Assembly (NCBI GenBank): GCA_013140985.1
Contig: JABFRU010000029.1
Span: forward strand, 1-64,000
Reading direction: 5' to 3'
Length of the DNA stretch: 64,000 nucleotides
Source of the DNA: Chitinophagaceae bacterium
GTDB lineage: Bacteria; Bacteroidota; Bacteroidia; Chitinophagales; Chitinophagaceae
The notes beneath the pieces are model-generated. The model did no database searches. It worked only from the letters and a program-made list of their open reading frames with translations, and was not told the DNA's origin. Shown one piece after another: positions 9,039 through 18,063 of this stretch (position 1 is its first letter; each line of letters starts with the position of its first letter). A program made the translations under genes and the position numbers.

Positions 9039-9425
9039 CTAATTACCCTTAAACGGAACTTCCATCTCAAAAGAAGGGATGCCTACATCAAACATTTTTT
9101 TGCTGTGCAGATTTTCCATTTGGTAAGTGCCGTACATCCTTCCCATTTCTGAACGAAGATTGCAGCTGCTGACATATTGATAATGTTCGCCGGGTTGTAA
9201 AGTGGGCTGCACTCCTACCACACCCTCTCCTTCCACTTCACGATGGCTGCCATTGCTGTCAAAAATATACCAGTGCCGGCGATGAAGTTTGACCGGGAAT
9301 GAATTATGATTTTCAAGCGTTATGCGATATGCAAAAGTGAACTCAGACTGCAGCGGGTTGCTGTAATCGGGCTGGTAAAAGGTTTCTACGATCACCTTAA
9401 CTCCTTCTGAGATCATGCTTGTCAT
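9039..9425 (-). CDS. apaG: ApaG-family protein
   Basis: A 128-residue protein with the ApaG/DUF525 immunoglobulin-like fold. The glycine motif GEGVVG (about 80-85) followed by QPTLQPGEHYQYVSSC matches the conserved core, and the length is typical. ApaG proteins bind pyrophosphate or nucleotides; the physiological role is not settled, and Bacteroidota homologues are uncharacterised. An internal ATG at 9416 is an alternative start three codons in. Confidence 0.9.
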   Translation of the reverse strand: MTSMISEGVKVIVETFYQPDYSNPLQSEFTFAYRITLENHNSFPVKLHRRHWYIFDSNGSHREVEGEGVVGVQPTLQPGEHYQYVSSCNLRSEMGRMYGTYQMENLHSKKMFDVGIPSFEMEVPFKGN

Positions 9426-9535
9426 ACAGTAAAAGTAGGAAAATTGCCGGAAAGCATAGTTGTTTAAGGATTAATGTCTAAAGCTTAAAGTTGGATTCCC
9501 CAATATCATAATATTCTCTGGGCAGAAGAACAACC

Positions 9536-9563
9536 TTAAACATTAAACTTTAAACGTTAAACC
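9536..9563 (+). repeat. Four tandem TTAAACN heptamers upstream of icd
   Basis: TTAAACA, TTAAACT, TTAAACG and TTAAACC follow each other without gaps. They end three bases before the predicted promoter box of icd and cover its -33 region. They could be a binding array or one of the TTTAAAC-rich spacers seen in this genome (compare 35461-35494). Confidence 0.55.
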
Positions 9564-9565
9564 TG

Positions 9566-9573
9566 TAATTTTG
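9566..9573 (+). promoter_or_regulatory. Candidate -7 box (TAATTTTG) of icd
   Basis: TAATTTTG fits the Bacteroidota consensus TAnnTTTG and lies 25 bp before the icd ATG. No -33 TTG is present at the usual spacing; the tandem TTAAACN array occupies that place. Confidence 0.4.
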
Positions 9574-9598
9574 CACCTCAAATTAAAAATCTCTCTAT

Positions 9599-11050
9599 AT
9601 GAAGATAGCTGTTGCTAAAGGTGATGGAATAGGTCCTGAAATAATGGAAGCTGTGTTGAAAATTTTTACGGCAAACAAAGTTCCCCTTGAATATGATTTT
9701 GTTGAAATGGGCAAATGGGTGTTTGATAAAGGTTTTAATAATGGAATGACGCCGCAGGCACAAGAGACAATTGAAGCATTGGGTTTGCTTTTTAAAGGCC
9801 CCATGGAAACACCCAAAGGTAAAGGAGTAAAAAGTGTGAACGTTACAGCGAGAAAAACATGGAATACTTATGCCAACAAAAGAGTGTTTCAAACATTACA
9901 CGGAGTAGATACTGTTTTCTCCAAAGCCGGCATCATGATAGATATTACTGTTGTGCGGGAAAATATTGAAGATACATATGGTGGCATCGAACATATGCTG
10001 ACACATGATGTGGCGCTGAGCCGTCGTTTTATCACAAGACCCGGCAGTATGCAGGTGATCCGTTATGCATTTGAAATGGCGAGACAGAAAAAAGCCAAAC
10101 GGGTTACTTGCGGTCATAAGGCAAACATCATGAAACTGACAGATGGTTTATTCCTCGAATGCTTTTATGAAGTAGCAAAAGAATATCCTGATCTGAAATC
10201 GGATGATGTGATCGTTGATGATCTCTGCATGAAACTGGTAACAAGACCTGATACATTTGATGTAGTAGTGCTCACCAATCTGCAAGGCGATATTGTAAGC
10301 GATCTTTGTGCGGGTTTGGTTGGTGGATTAGGTTTTGCGCCTTCTGCTAATATCGGTGATCATATTTCCATCTTTGAAGCAGTGCATGGTACAGCGCCGG
10401 ATATTGCGGGAAAAAACATTGCGAATCCCACAGCTCTTTTATTAAGTGGTTTAGCAATGCTTCGTCATGTTGGATTAATGGAAAATGCCGCTGTCATTGA
10501 AAATGCTTTGCTATATACGCTGGAAAGCGGTGTTCATACCGGTGATTTTGGTGATAAAACAAAACCCTCCGTCAATACAACTCAATTCGCTGATACTATC
10601 ATTGGCAATTTTGGAAAAAAACCTGAGATCGGCGCCAAAGAAATAATCCCTAACATACCGGGAACACCTACACCTTTAAAATTGGAAATAAATTCAATGA
10701 TGATCTCCAAAGAAGCAGAAGCTGAAACAATCGTTGGTGTGGATCTTTTTATTGAAAGTGATGAGCAGCCAACTGCTATTGCAGATAAATGTAAACGTCA
10801 TGGAGGAGTAAAATTCAATTTGATCAATATCAGTAACAGGGGCACACAGGTGTGGCCGACAGGTTCTGTTTACACTAATCTCGTTAACCAATACAATGTC
10901 CGTTTTGAAAGCATCAATGATGAAGCATTGAATCAGCAGGATGTAATTGGGCTGTATGTCAGCATGAGTGGTGACTTTAAGATCTGCTCCTTTGAATTAC
11001 TGAATAAATGGGGGAATAAAAAAGCGTATAGTTTAGCACAAGGGCAATAA
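9599..11050 (+). CDS. icd: NADP-dependent isocitrate dehydrogenase
   Basis: A 483-residue TCA-cycle enzyme converting isocitrate to 2-oxoglutarate and CO2. The isopropylmalate/isocitrate dehydrogenase signature around NLQGDIVSDLCAG (about 225-237) and the substrate-binding arginines in the first third are visible. The catalytic core ends near residue 345; a C-terminal extension of about 135 residues follows, as in the Thermus-type enzymes. Cofactor preference is inferred from family type. A one-base gap separates it from the next gene, so the pair is an operon. Confidence 0.92.
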   Translation: MKIAVAKGDGIGPEIMEAVLKIFTANKVPLEYDFVEMGKWVFDKGFNNGMTPQAQETIEALGLLFKGPMETPKGKGVKSVNVTARKTWNTYANKRVFQTLHGVDTVFSKAGIMIDITVVRENIEDTYGGIEHMLTHDVALSRRFITRPGSMQVIRYAFEMARQKKAKRVTCGHKANIMKLTDGLFLECFYEVAKEYPDLKSDDVIVDDLCMKLVTRPDTFDVVVLTNLQGDIVSDLCAGLVGGLGFAPSANIGDHISIFEAVHGTAPDIAGKNIANPTALLLSGLAMLRHVGLMENAAVIENALLYTLESGVHTGDFGDKTKPSVNTTQFADTIIGNFGKKPEIGAKEIIPNIPGTPTPLKLEINSMMISKEAEAETIVGVDLFIESDEQPTAIADKCKRHGGVKFNLINISNRGTQVWPTGSVYTNLVNQYNVRFESINDEALNQQDVIGLYVSMSGDFKICSFELLNKWGNKKAYSLAQGQ

Positions 11051-11051
11051 T

Positions 11052-11306
11052 ATGTCAGTTGAAACAAAAAAATATACCAACGGCGAAGTAACGGTTGTAT
11101 GGAAACCAAAAGTTTGCACCCACTCTACCATGTGCTGGAAAGGATTGATACAGGTATTCAATCCTAAGGAAAGACCCTGGATAAAAATGGATGGCGCTAC
11201 TACTGAAAGAACAATTGAACAGGTTAAAAAATGCCCGAGCGGAGCGTTGAGCTATTATATGAATGATGAAATGAATAAAGAGAGCACAACCAGAGAACCT
11301 GTATGA
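11052..11306 (+). CDS. Small 4Fe-4S mono-cluster protein (YjdI/Fer4_19 type)
   Basis: An 84-residue protein with cysteines in the pattern KVCTHSTMC near the N-terminus and KKCPSGALSY near the C-terminus, the hallmark of the divergent single-cluster ferredoxin-like Fer4_19 family (E. coli YjdI). It follows icd by one base and is probably translated with it. A role in electron transfer or redox sensing is inferred. Its stop abuts the stop of the convergent SUI1 gene with no gap. Confidence 0.82.
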   Translation: MSVETKKYTNGEVTVVWKPKVCTHSTMCWKGLIQVFNPKERPWIKMDGATTERTIEQVKKCPSGALSYYMNDEMNKESTTREPV

Positions 11307-11648
11307 TCATATTTTCTTCGCCTGCTTATATCCATTCTTCATTAACCACTGCATCACTTTTTCCCGCTGATCGCCTTGTACTATTATTTCACCATCCTTA
11401 GCAGAGCCGCCTGTTCCGCAAAATGATTTTATTTTTTTTCCGAGGCCTTCAAGGTCTTCTTCTTTACCAATAAAGCCTTCAACAAGGGTTACCGCTTTGC
11501 CGGCCCTGTGTTTTGCATCTAATCTTACTTTTAGTTTTTGTTGGGCAGGTTGCAATGTTTCTGCACTGTTTTGATCTTCCTCAAAAGAAAAATTCGGATC
11601 GGTGCTATACACAAATCCTCTTGTATCTGGCTTATTCTTCTTACTCAT
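11307..11648 (-). CDS. SUI1/eIF1-like translation factor (YciH type)
   Basis: A 113-residue protein. The first 45 residues are low-complexity, and the C-terminal 65 residues form the SUI1 fold with the conserved stretch GTGGSAKDGEIIVQGDQ and a Lys-rich end. Bacterial YciH proteins resemble eukaryotic eIF1 and may influence initiation fidelity; the cellular role is not well established. It lies 12 bp downstream of nadC, separated only by the nadC start-distal spacer, and runs on the same strand. Confidence 0.88.
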   Translation of the reverse strand: MSKKNKPDTRGFVYSTDPNFSFEEDQNSAETLQPAQQKLKVRLDAKHRAGKAVTLVEGFIGKEEDLEGLGKKIKSFCGTGGSAKDGEIIVQGDQREKVMQWLMKNGYKQAKKI

Positions 11649-11660
11649 GACTTTAAAAAT

Positions 11661-12545
11661 TTAGGAAACTAAAGCCTCCCCTTCGGAGGGGTTTGGGGAG
11701 GCCTTAAGACTAAGATCCAAACTCCTTGCCTGGTGTATCAATGCTCCCACACTCACATAATCTACACCTGTTTTTGCATACTCTTCTATATTATCAAGAT
11801 TGATACCCCCGCTTGCTTCGGTTTCAAAATCGTTATGGATCAATTTCAATGCTTCAGAAATTTGTGACGGGCTAAAATTATCCAGCATGATGCGGAAAAC
11901 TTTCCCCTTTCCCATTGCAATTACTTTTTTTACATCATCAATGCCTCTTGTTTCTATCTCTATTTTTAGCCCAGGTTTTACAGCCTTTACATATTCAGCT
12001 GCTTTTTCAATTGCTTTTCCTATTCCACCACAATAATCAATATGATTGTCCTTCAGCATGATCATATCATACAAACCAAAGCGATGATTAACCCCGCCGC
12101 CGATCCTTACCGCTTCTTTTTCCAGCAACCGAAAATTGGGTGTTGTCTTACGGGTATCAAGCAGTTTTGTTTTATAGCCTTTTAATTTGTCTGTGTATTT
12201 TTTTGTCAGTGTAGCTATGCCGCTCATTCGTTGCATACAATTCAACACCAATCTTTCACATTGCAGGATGGTATGCACTTTTGCTTCTACTTCAAAAGCT
12301 TTTTCCCCATACTTCATCTCATCACCATCTTGTTTAAAGGGAGTAAAAACAGAAGAGGCATCTTTATAGTTGAATATTTTTTCAGCTACCCTCATTCCTG
12401 CTACTATGCCATCTTCCTTGATCTTTAATACGGCCTTACCTCTTGCATCCGGATCTATAGATGCCAACGTGGAATGATCGCCATCACCAATATCTTCTTT
12501 CCACGCCTCATCTATAAGATGATTTAATTGTTTGTCGAAACTCAT
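11661..12545 (-). CDS. nadC: Nicotinate-nucleotide pyrophosphorylase (carboxylating)
   Basis: A 294-residue quinolinate phosphoribosyltransferase, which makes nicotinate mononucleotide from quinolinate and PRPP. The core TRKTTPNFRLLEKEAVRIGG, then HRFGLYDMIMLKDNH, is diagnostic; substrate-binding Arg, Lys and His are present. The protein normally ends around DLSLK (about 281). Here a tail reading ASPNPSEGEALVS follows, encoded by the repeat A copy at 11673-11705, so the last 13 residues are repeat-derived. The repeat was tolerated in frame at the very C-terminus. Confidence 0.94.
   Translation of the reverse strand: MSFDKQLNHLIDEAWKEDIGDGDHSTLASIDPDARGKAVLKIKEDGIVAGMRVAEKIFNYKDASSVFTPFKQDGDEMKYGEKAFEVEAKVHTILQCERLVLNCMQRMSGIATLTKKYTDKLKGYKTKLLDTRKTTPNFRLLEKEAVRIGGGVNHRFGLYDMIMLKDNHIDYCGGIGKAIEKAAEYVKAVKPGLKIEIETRGIDDVKKVIAMGKGKVFRIMLDNFSPSQISEALKLIHNDFETEASGGINLDNIEEYAKTGVDYVSVGALIHQARSLDLSLKASPNPSEGEALVS
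11673..11705. repeat. Dispersed palindromic repeat A, copy 3, inside nadC 3' end
   Basis: On the minus strand this reads GCCTCCCCAAACCCCTCC then GAAGG and GGAGGC, nearly the same as the copy at 2011-2043. It is in frame and encodes residues about 281-291 of NadC. Confidence 0.75.
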
Positions 12546-12577
12546 GATTGCAAAAATAGTACTTCAATAGCTCCAAT

Positions 12578-12610
12578 AAAAAAAGCCCCAACGATTACCG
12601 TCAGGGCTTT
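12578..12610 (-). terminator. Intrinsic terminator
   Basis: On the minus strand a hairpin AAAGCCCT / GGGGCTTT with a 13-base loop is followed by a run of seven T. It ends the transcript of the DUF4783-like gene before nadC. Confidence 0.75.
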
Positions 12611-12632
12611 GCCTATATCTTATTTAAATGAA

Positions 12633-13037
12633 TTACTCTATTGCCTGGAACCTGATCTCTTTCACCAGCTCTTTTCCACTTTTTGACTTCATTAAAACAT
12701 GAGTGCGGAAGCTGCCTGCATTTGTTTGTAATGTACCAATACAGTAATGGCCATCAGGGGCATCGCCCTTGTGCTTTAACTCAAATCCTTTTACTCCATT
12801 GTTCTTAAAAAAATCTTTTACAATAAGCTGTGCTTGCGCCTTGCTGTAACTGTCGCTTTTATCGGGTAGGGTAACCTCGATGTTCTCATCAAAATATTTT
12901 GAGAGTTCCGTCGAGTTTCCTGAACGAAGGGCGCCAATTACCTCGTCAATACCGCTCTGCGTCGCAAAGGATGAGAGCAGGAGTACCGAGCCAACCAACA
13001 GAAATGTAAAAATCGTTTTCATAACAAATGTTTTCAT
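12633..13037 (-). CDS. DUF4783-type exported protein
   Basis: A 134-residue protein with a signal peptide (about 28 residues, ending SSFATQS) and a SnoaL/NTF2-like cone fold, judged from its spacing of helices and strands. It resembles the DUF4783 proteins that are widespread in Bacteroidota. A second in-frame ATG at 13022 would give a more usual signal peptide length. Monocistronic, with its own terminator. Function unknown. Confidence 0.72.
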   Translation of the reverse strand: MKTFVMKTIFTFLLVGSVLLLSSFATQSGIDEVIGALRSGNSTELSKYFDENIEVTLPDKSDSYSKAQAQLIVKDFFKNNGVKGFELKHKGDAPDGHYCIGTLQTNAGSFRTHVLMKSKSGKELVKEIRFQAIE

Positions 13038-13214
13038 AGCCTACTAATCGAAAAACATGCCACTTTATATAAGCCAATATTCAACTACAAAATAATAAAA
13101 ATCAGCTGCTTTAAATCATTTTTGCCTTTGAATAGATGAATTGAATGTAGATTTACACAGCATTGTTCCCTGAAAATGAGTGTATTTGTACTACTTATAA
13201 ATTGTTATTAACAA

Positions 13215-14747
13215 ATGGCAGGAAAACGGATCATTTTAGTCATCATGGACGGCTGGGGATTAGGCCGGGTTGCATCGGCTGATGCAATTCAAAACGCAAA
13301 CGTTCCCTTTACAAAATCATTATATCTGAAATATCCTAATACGACGTTGATCACTTGCGGTGAAGCAGTTGGCCTGCCTGAAGGCCAAATGGGAAATTCA
13401 GAAGTAGGGCATCTTAATTTGGGCGCAGGCAGAATCGTGTACCAAGAATTGCAACGAATAAATGTGGCTGTAAAAGATGGATCTCTTGCTAACAATCCTG
13501 TTCTGTTACGATCACTAAATTTTGCGAAAGAAAATAATAAATCGCTTCATCTTTTGGGATTGGTAAGCGATGGTGGTGTCCATTCTCATATCGATCATTT
13601 GAAAGCCATCATTGACACCTGTAAAGAAAAAGGATTGAAAGATGTTTTCATTCATGCTTTTACCGATGGCCGGGATTGTGATCCTAAAAGCGGTTTGGGT
13701 TTTATTACAGAATTACAGGCTCATTTAAATAAAACCGTTGGAAAGATCGCTACTGTAAGTGGCCGCTATTTTGCTATGGATAGAGACAAACGATGGGAAA
13801 GGATAAAACTGGCCTATGATGCATTAGTAAAAGGTGAAGGGGAAAAAGCAACAGATGCAGTAGCGGCGGTAGAAAATTCTTACGGCAAAAAAATTACCGA
13901 TGAATTTGTCAAACCAACTGTAATTGTTGACGAAGGCCAGCAACCATTAGCTACTATAAAAGACGGAGATGCAGCCATCTGTTTTAATTTCCGCACTGAC
14001 CGTTGCCGTGAAATAACACAAGTACTTACCCAGGTCAATATACCGGATTACAATATGTATGCTCTTTCCCTGGATTATACGACAATGACAGAATATGACC
14101 AGACATATAAAAATGTTCATGTTGTTTTTGATAATGACAATTTGAATAATACGTTAGGGGAAATATTGGAGAAAAATGGCCTGAAGCAAATTCGTATTGC
14201 GGAAACAGAAAAATACCCGCATGTTTCTTTCTTTTTTAGCGGAGGCCGGGAAGCTCCTTTTGAGGGTGAAAAAAGAATTATGATTCCCTCTCCCAAAGTA
14301 GCTACTTATGATCTGCAACCTGAAATGAGTGCCTACGAAGTAACGGAAGCTCTTTTACCAGAAATAAAAAACAAAACGGCTGATTTTATTTGTCTCAATT
14401 ACGCCAATGCAGATATGGTTGGTCATACGGGAATATGGAGTGCGGCTATCAAAGCAGTAGAAACAGTGGACAAATGTGTTGAGCAAATTGTTACGACTGG
14501 TTTAGAAAATGGCTATACGATCTTTCTTACTGCCGATCACGGCAATTCAGATTATATGATCAATGAAGATGGTTCGCCGAATACGGCACATACATTGAAC
14601 CCCGTTCCTTTATTCATTATTGATAAAAATTGGAAGGGCAATATAAAACCCGGTAAATTGGGCGATATTGCTCCTACTATTTTAACTATGATGGGTCTTC
14701 CTGTACCCAGTGAAATGACTGGAGAAATATTAATTTCGAACCAATAA
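13215..14747 (+). CDS. gpmI: 2,3-bisphosphoglycerate-independent phosphoglycerate mutase
   Basis: A 510-residue glycolytic/gluconeogenic enzyme interconverting 3- and 2-phosphoglycerate. It belongs to the alkaline phosphatase superfamily: metal ligand D12 (MDGWG) and the phosphorylated S62 (MGNSEVGHLNLGAGR) are intact, as is the C-terminal metal motif TADHGN with its following histidine. The length is standard. The next gene starts 9 bp downstream. Confidence 0.96.
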   Translation: MAGKRIILVIMDGWGLGRVASADAIQNANVPFTKSLYLKYPNTTLITCGEAVGLPEGQMGNSEVGHLNLGAGRIVYQELQRINVAVKDGSLANNPVLLRSLNFAKENNKSLHLLGLVSDGGVHSHIDHLKAIIDTCKEKGLKDVFIHAFTDGRDCDPKSGLGFITELQAHLNKTVGKIATVSGRYFAMDRDKRWERIKLAYDALVKGEGEKATDAVAAVENSYGKKITDEFVKPTVIVDEGQQPLATIKDGDAAICFNFRTDRCREITQVLTQVNIPDYNMYALSLDYTTMTEYDQTYKNVHVVFDNDNLNNTLGEILEKNGLKQIRIAETEKYPHVSFFFSGGREAPFEGEKRIMIPSPKVATYDLQPEMSAYEVTEALLPEIKNKTADFICLNYANADMVGHTGIWSAAIKAVETVDKCVEQIVTTGLENGYTIFLTADHGNSDYMINEDGSPNTAHTLNPVPLFIIDKNWKGNIKPGKLGDIAPTILTMMGLPVPSEMTGEILISNQ

Positions 14748-14755
14748 GTATATTT

Positions 14756-15247
14756 ATGAAGATATTTAAAAAACTACTGCTCGCCTTGCTGGTTGCGCTG
14801 ATCGCTATCCAGTTCTTTCACCCGAAGAAGAATAAATCAGAGGGTCCCCAACCCAACTATATCGGCAACAATTTTGCAATACCGCCTGATGTAAAGAAGA
14901 TATTAACTGTTGCGTGTAATGATTGCCACAGTAACAATACAAGGTACCCATGGTATGCAAAAATTCAACCTATACACTGGTGGCTGAACAAACACATTGT
15001 AGATGGGAAAAAGCATATTAATTATGACGAGTACACCAATCGTCCGCTTCGTTACCAATACCACAAAATGGAAGAAACTGTTGAAATGATAAAGGATGGC
15101 AAAATGCCTTTAAATTCTTACAAATGGACACATAAAGATGCCCGACTAACACAGGACGAGAAAGACAAGATCATCAACTGGGCTAATGCAGTGATGGATA
15201 CAATGAAGGCCAAATACCCGATTGACAGTCTTATCCGAAAAAAATAG
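14756..15247 (+). CDS. Haem-binding domain protein (single c-type motif)
   Basis: A 163-residue protein with an N-terminal hydrophobic signal/anchor (about 6-21) and one CxxCH motif (CNDCH, about 57-61) followed by a conserved NNTRYPWY segment. This matches the Haem_bd family of small periplasmic haem-binding proteins in Bacteroidota. It starts 9 bp after gpmI and probably shares its transcript. Redox partner and role are unknown. The downstream neighbours are a membrane-anchored unknown and a TonB receptor. Confidence 0.83.
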   Translation: MKIFKKLLLALLVALIAIQFFHPKKNKSEGPQPNYIGNNFAIPPDVKKILTVACNDCHSNNTRYPWYAKIQPIHWWLNKHIVDGKKHINYDEYTNRPLRYQYHKMEETVEMIKDGKMPLNSYKWTHKDARLTQDEKDKIINWANAVMDTMKAKYPIDSLIRKK

Positions 15248-15250
15248 CCA

Positions 15251-15258
15251 TATCTTTG
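15251..15258 (+). promoter_or_regulatory. Candidate -7 box (TATCTTTG)
   Basis: TATCTTTG matches TAnnTTTG and lies 17 bp before the TTG start proposed at 15276. The nearest upstream TTG (15222-15224) is 26 bp away, slightly too far. Moderate support only. Confidence 0.35.
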
Positions 15259-15275
15259 TTTATCTTTCTAAAGCC

Positions 15276-15773
15276 TTGAAAACCGCAACCAAAAAAATAT
15301 CCAGCCTGTTCTTCATGCTGCTTGGATTTACTCCTTTGCTGTTTACTCTTTTTGTCACCCTAAAGAAAAAAGAGATACGTCACAAGATGAAAGAAGAGTT
15401 AGAGCTACAGGAACTACACACTGTTATAATTCCCGAAAGCGAAGTGATCTGGATGGACGATCATGAAATATGGGTGAACAACAGCATGTTTGATATTCAA
15501 ACAAAAAAATTGGAGAATGGCATTTATACTTTTGTCGGCTTATATGATGAGGAAGAAACTTTGCTGGTAGAGCAAGAAAGAAAAGAAGCAGGCAAGTCCG
15601 GGGAGCAAAATAAATTTTTAGCACAGCTATTTAAATATATGCCTGTCTTTTGTGATCAGCAAGATGACAATTTCAATCCTCTCTTAAAAAATCATACTTA
15701 TAAATACTGGTTAGCTGTCAGCACTGTCAGCCAGTTCAGGAAAATATTGACTCCGCCGCCCCAGGTTGGATAA
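15276..15773 (+). CDS. Membrane-anchored protein of unknown function
   Basis: A 165-residue protein if it starts at the TTG at 15276, giving MKTATKKISS followed by a hydrophobic segment and a basic KKK stop-transfer; this is a better signal-anchor than the longer frame from 15222. An ATG at 15315 would leave the hydrophobic segment without its basic leader. The cytoplasmic or periplasmic part (about 130 residues) is acidic, and the C-terminus ends TPPPQVG. It lies 46 bp before a TonB-dependent receptor gene and may be co-expressed with it. I do not recognise the family. Confidence 0.6.
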   Translation: MKTATKKISSLFFMLLGFTPLLFTLFVTLKKKEIRHKMKEELELQELHTVIIPESEVIWMDDHEIWVNNSMFDIQTKKLENGIYTFVGLYDEEETLLVEQERKEAGKSGEQNKFLAQLFKYMPVFCDQQDDNFNPLLKNHTYKYWLAVSTVSQFRKILTPPPQVG

Positions 15774-15819
15774 TAGTCTCGTCACCGACAAACTATTATT
15801 GTAATCAAAAAAGATTTTT

Positions 15820-18042
15820 ATGAAAAAAGTGTTACTGCTTTTTGCATTGTCATATACATGCATGTATAGCAATGCACAAAATGACAGCACAACAGAAAAA
15901 ACATTAGACGAAGCGACCGTTTATTCAAACAAATTTCCGGAAAAGAAAAAAAATATCGTTCAGAAAATCGATGTGTTGACAGCTAATACCATTGCAAAAT
16001 ATAATAGCCAGAATACCGGCGACCTGCTGATTAATACCGGTAATGTATTTGTACAAAAAAGCCAGCAAGGCGGCAGCAGCCCCGTTATTCGTGGTTTTGA
16101 GGCAAGCAGGGTATTGATAGTTGTGGATGGTATCCGTCACAATACGGCTGTTTTTCGGGCAGGCCATTTGCAAAACGTTATTACAATTGATCAAAACATA
16201 ATGGAACAGGTGGAAATAATGTATGGCCCATCTTCTACTCTTTATGGTAGTGATGGGCTTGGAGGGATTGTTCATCTGCGTACCAAATCACCGAAACTTT
16301 CATTAAACAATAAAATGCTGTCAACCGGTTCCGCTTTTACCCGGCTTAGTTCGGCCAATGATGAAAAGACGGTACATGTTGATCTTAGTTTGGGAACCAA
16401 AAAATGGGCATGGTTGTCTTCATTTACTTATAGTGATATTGGAGATATGAAAATGGGGAAGAACTACCCGGATAAATATCCCACGTTCGGCCGCCGTGAT
16501 TCATTGATCGCATTCTTTGGATTTAAAGATTCCGTTATTGCGAATAAAGATCCGCAGGCACAAAAATTTTCCGGCTACAAACAATGGGATGTAGTGCAGA
16601 AACTTTTATTCAAGCAAAGTGAAAAAGTATCTCACTTGTTAAACTTCCAGTATTCCAATACGACTGATGTGCCGAGGTATGACAGGCTGCAGGATAAAAG
16701 GAATTTTGGAGGAGCTATCGGCACGACACTTCGTTATGCAGAATGGTTTTATGGTCCGCAAAAAAGGATATTGGGAGCTTATGAACTGAATGCAAAAAAT
16801 CTTGGTTTTATTAATGAGTTCAGGGCAAATATCAATTACCAGGATCTTGCAGAAAGCCGTCAGCAAAGAGAATATCGCCGTTATGATCGTTTCGATAGCC
16901 GCAGGGAAAGAATAAAAGTTTGGGGCTTTGTGATCGACGGAAGAAAGATCTTCGGCAACAATGAGCTCACAGTTGGTATTGACGGACAATTCAATGATGT
17001 AAAATCTGTAGCCGACAGAACCAATCTTAACACCGGAGCTGTTACCAAATTGGATACCCGCTATCCTGATGGAAAGAATAATATGAATTATTTCGGTTTA
17101 TATGCACAGCATATTCTAAAAATTAAAAATAGCAAATGGGTATTAAATGATGGTATCCGTTTTCAGCTAGTAAGCCTTAGCTCCAATGTGGTTGATAATT
17201 CATTCTTTAATTTGCCTGTAACTAAGTTTGAGCAAGATAATTTTGCTGTTACGGGCAATCTTGGATTGATCTACAATCCTCAAAATTCAACCCGCATATC
17301 ATTGGGTCTTTCTTCAGGCTTCAGGGCGCCGAATATTGATGACCTTGTAAAGGTTTTCGATTTTTCTATCGCTAAAAGAGTATATGTGCCTAATACTGAT
17401 GTCGATCCGGAATACACTTATAACATTGATCTTGGAGTAAGACAGCAAATAGGAAAAACGATATGGGTAGAAGTAACTGGCTTTTATACTTTCTTCCGGA
17501 ATGCTATCGTTGGGGCTCCATTTAAGTTGAACGGGCAAGATTCAATTGTTTATGGTGGTGTAACAAGTGCCGTGTATGCCAACCAGAATTTGAACAAAGG
17601 CAAGACTTACGGTTTTAATGCCAATGTAAGGATCAATTTTACCAACCGTTTATCTTTATCCAGCACAGCTACATATACAAAAGGAAGATTGGAAAAATTT
17701 GGTGCAGGTGAACTACCACAGGATCATATTCCTCCATTTTTTGGAAAGACAAGCCTGAACTATCAGCAATCAAGATTTGGCATGGAGTTATATGCCATGT
17801 ATAACGGATGGAAAAAAATAGCAGATTACAATCCAGATGGGGAAGACAACCAGCAATATGCCACCCCAGAGGGAATGCCATCATGGTTTACATTGAACTG
17901 GAGAGGTAATGTGAACATTTGTAAAAGTGTTCAGTTGCAATTGGGGGTTGAAAATATAACCGATCGCAATTACCGTTATTTCGCATCCGGTTTTTCTGCC
18001 CCGGGTCGAAATTTCATTGTAGCCCTGCGGGCAAATTGGTAG
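15820..18042 (+). CDS. TonB-dependent outer-membrane receptor
   Basis: A 740-residue receptor with a signal peptide (19 residues, ending YSNAQ), a TonB-box-like DEATVYSNK segment, a plug domain with RGFEASRVLIVVDGIRHN and YGPSSTLYGSDGLGGIVHL, and a 22-strand-type barrel ending in a C-terminal aromatic residue (W). The plug signature with DGIRHNTAVFRAGH is like haem/haemoglobin receptor families; the neighbour two genes upstream carries a haem-binding domain. Substrate specificity is an inference. It ends at a clear terminator. Confidence 0.9.
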   Translation: MKKVLLLFALSYTCMYSNAQNDSTTEKTLDEATVYSNKFPEKKKNIVQKIDVLTANTIAKYNSQNTGDLLINTGNVFVQKSQQGGSSPVIRGFEASRVLIVVDGIRHNTAVFRAGHLQNVITIDQNIMEQVEIMYGPSSTLYGSDGLGGIVHLRTKSPKLSLNNKMLSTGSAFTRLSSANDEKTVHVDLSLGTKKWAWLSSFTYSDIGDMKMGKNYPDKYPTFGRRDSLIAFFGFKDSVIANKDPQAQKFSGYKQWDVVQKLLFKQSEKVSHLLNFQYSNTTDVPRYDRLQDKRNFGGAIGTTLRYAEWFYGPQKRILGAYELNAKNLGFINEFRANINYQDLAESRQQREYRRYDRFDSRRERIKVWGFVIDGRKIFGNNELTVGIDGQFNDVKSVADRTNLNTGAVTKLDTRYPDGKNNMNYFGLYAQHILKIKNSKWVLNDGIRFQLVSLSSNVVDNSFFNLPVTKFEQDNFAVTGNLGLIYNPQNSTRISLGLSSGFRAPNIDDLVKVFDFSIAKRVYVPNTDVDPEYTYNIDLGVRQQIGKTIWVEVTGFYTFFRNAIVGAPFKLNGQDSIVYGGVTSAVYANQNLNKGKTYGFNANVRINFTNRLSLSSTATYTKGRLEKFGAGELPQDHIPPFFGKTSLNYQQSRFGMELYAMYNGWKKIADYNPDGEDNQQYATPEGMPSWFTLNWRGNVNICKSVQLQLGVENITDRNYRYFASGFSAPGRNFIVALRANW

Positions 18043-18063
18043 TATCCTACTTTTCTTTGTTTA

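Noticed and set aside
9536-9563. CRISPR array
   Set aside because: Units are 7 bp with no spacers.
15222-15275. Longer start for the TM protein before the TonB receptor
   Set aside because: Would overlap the previous gene and bury the signal anchor; TTG at 15276 gives a normal anchor.
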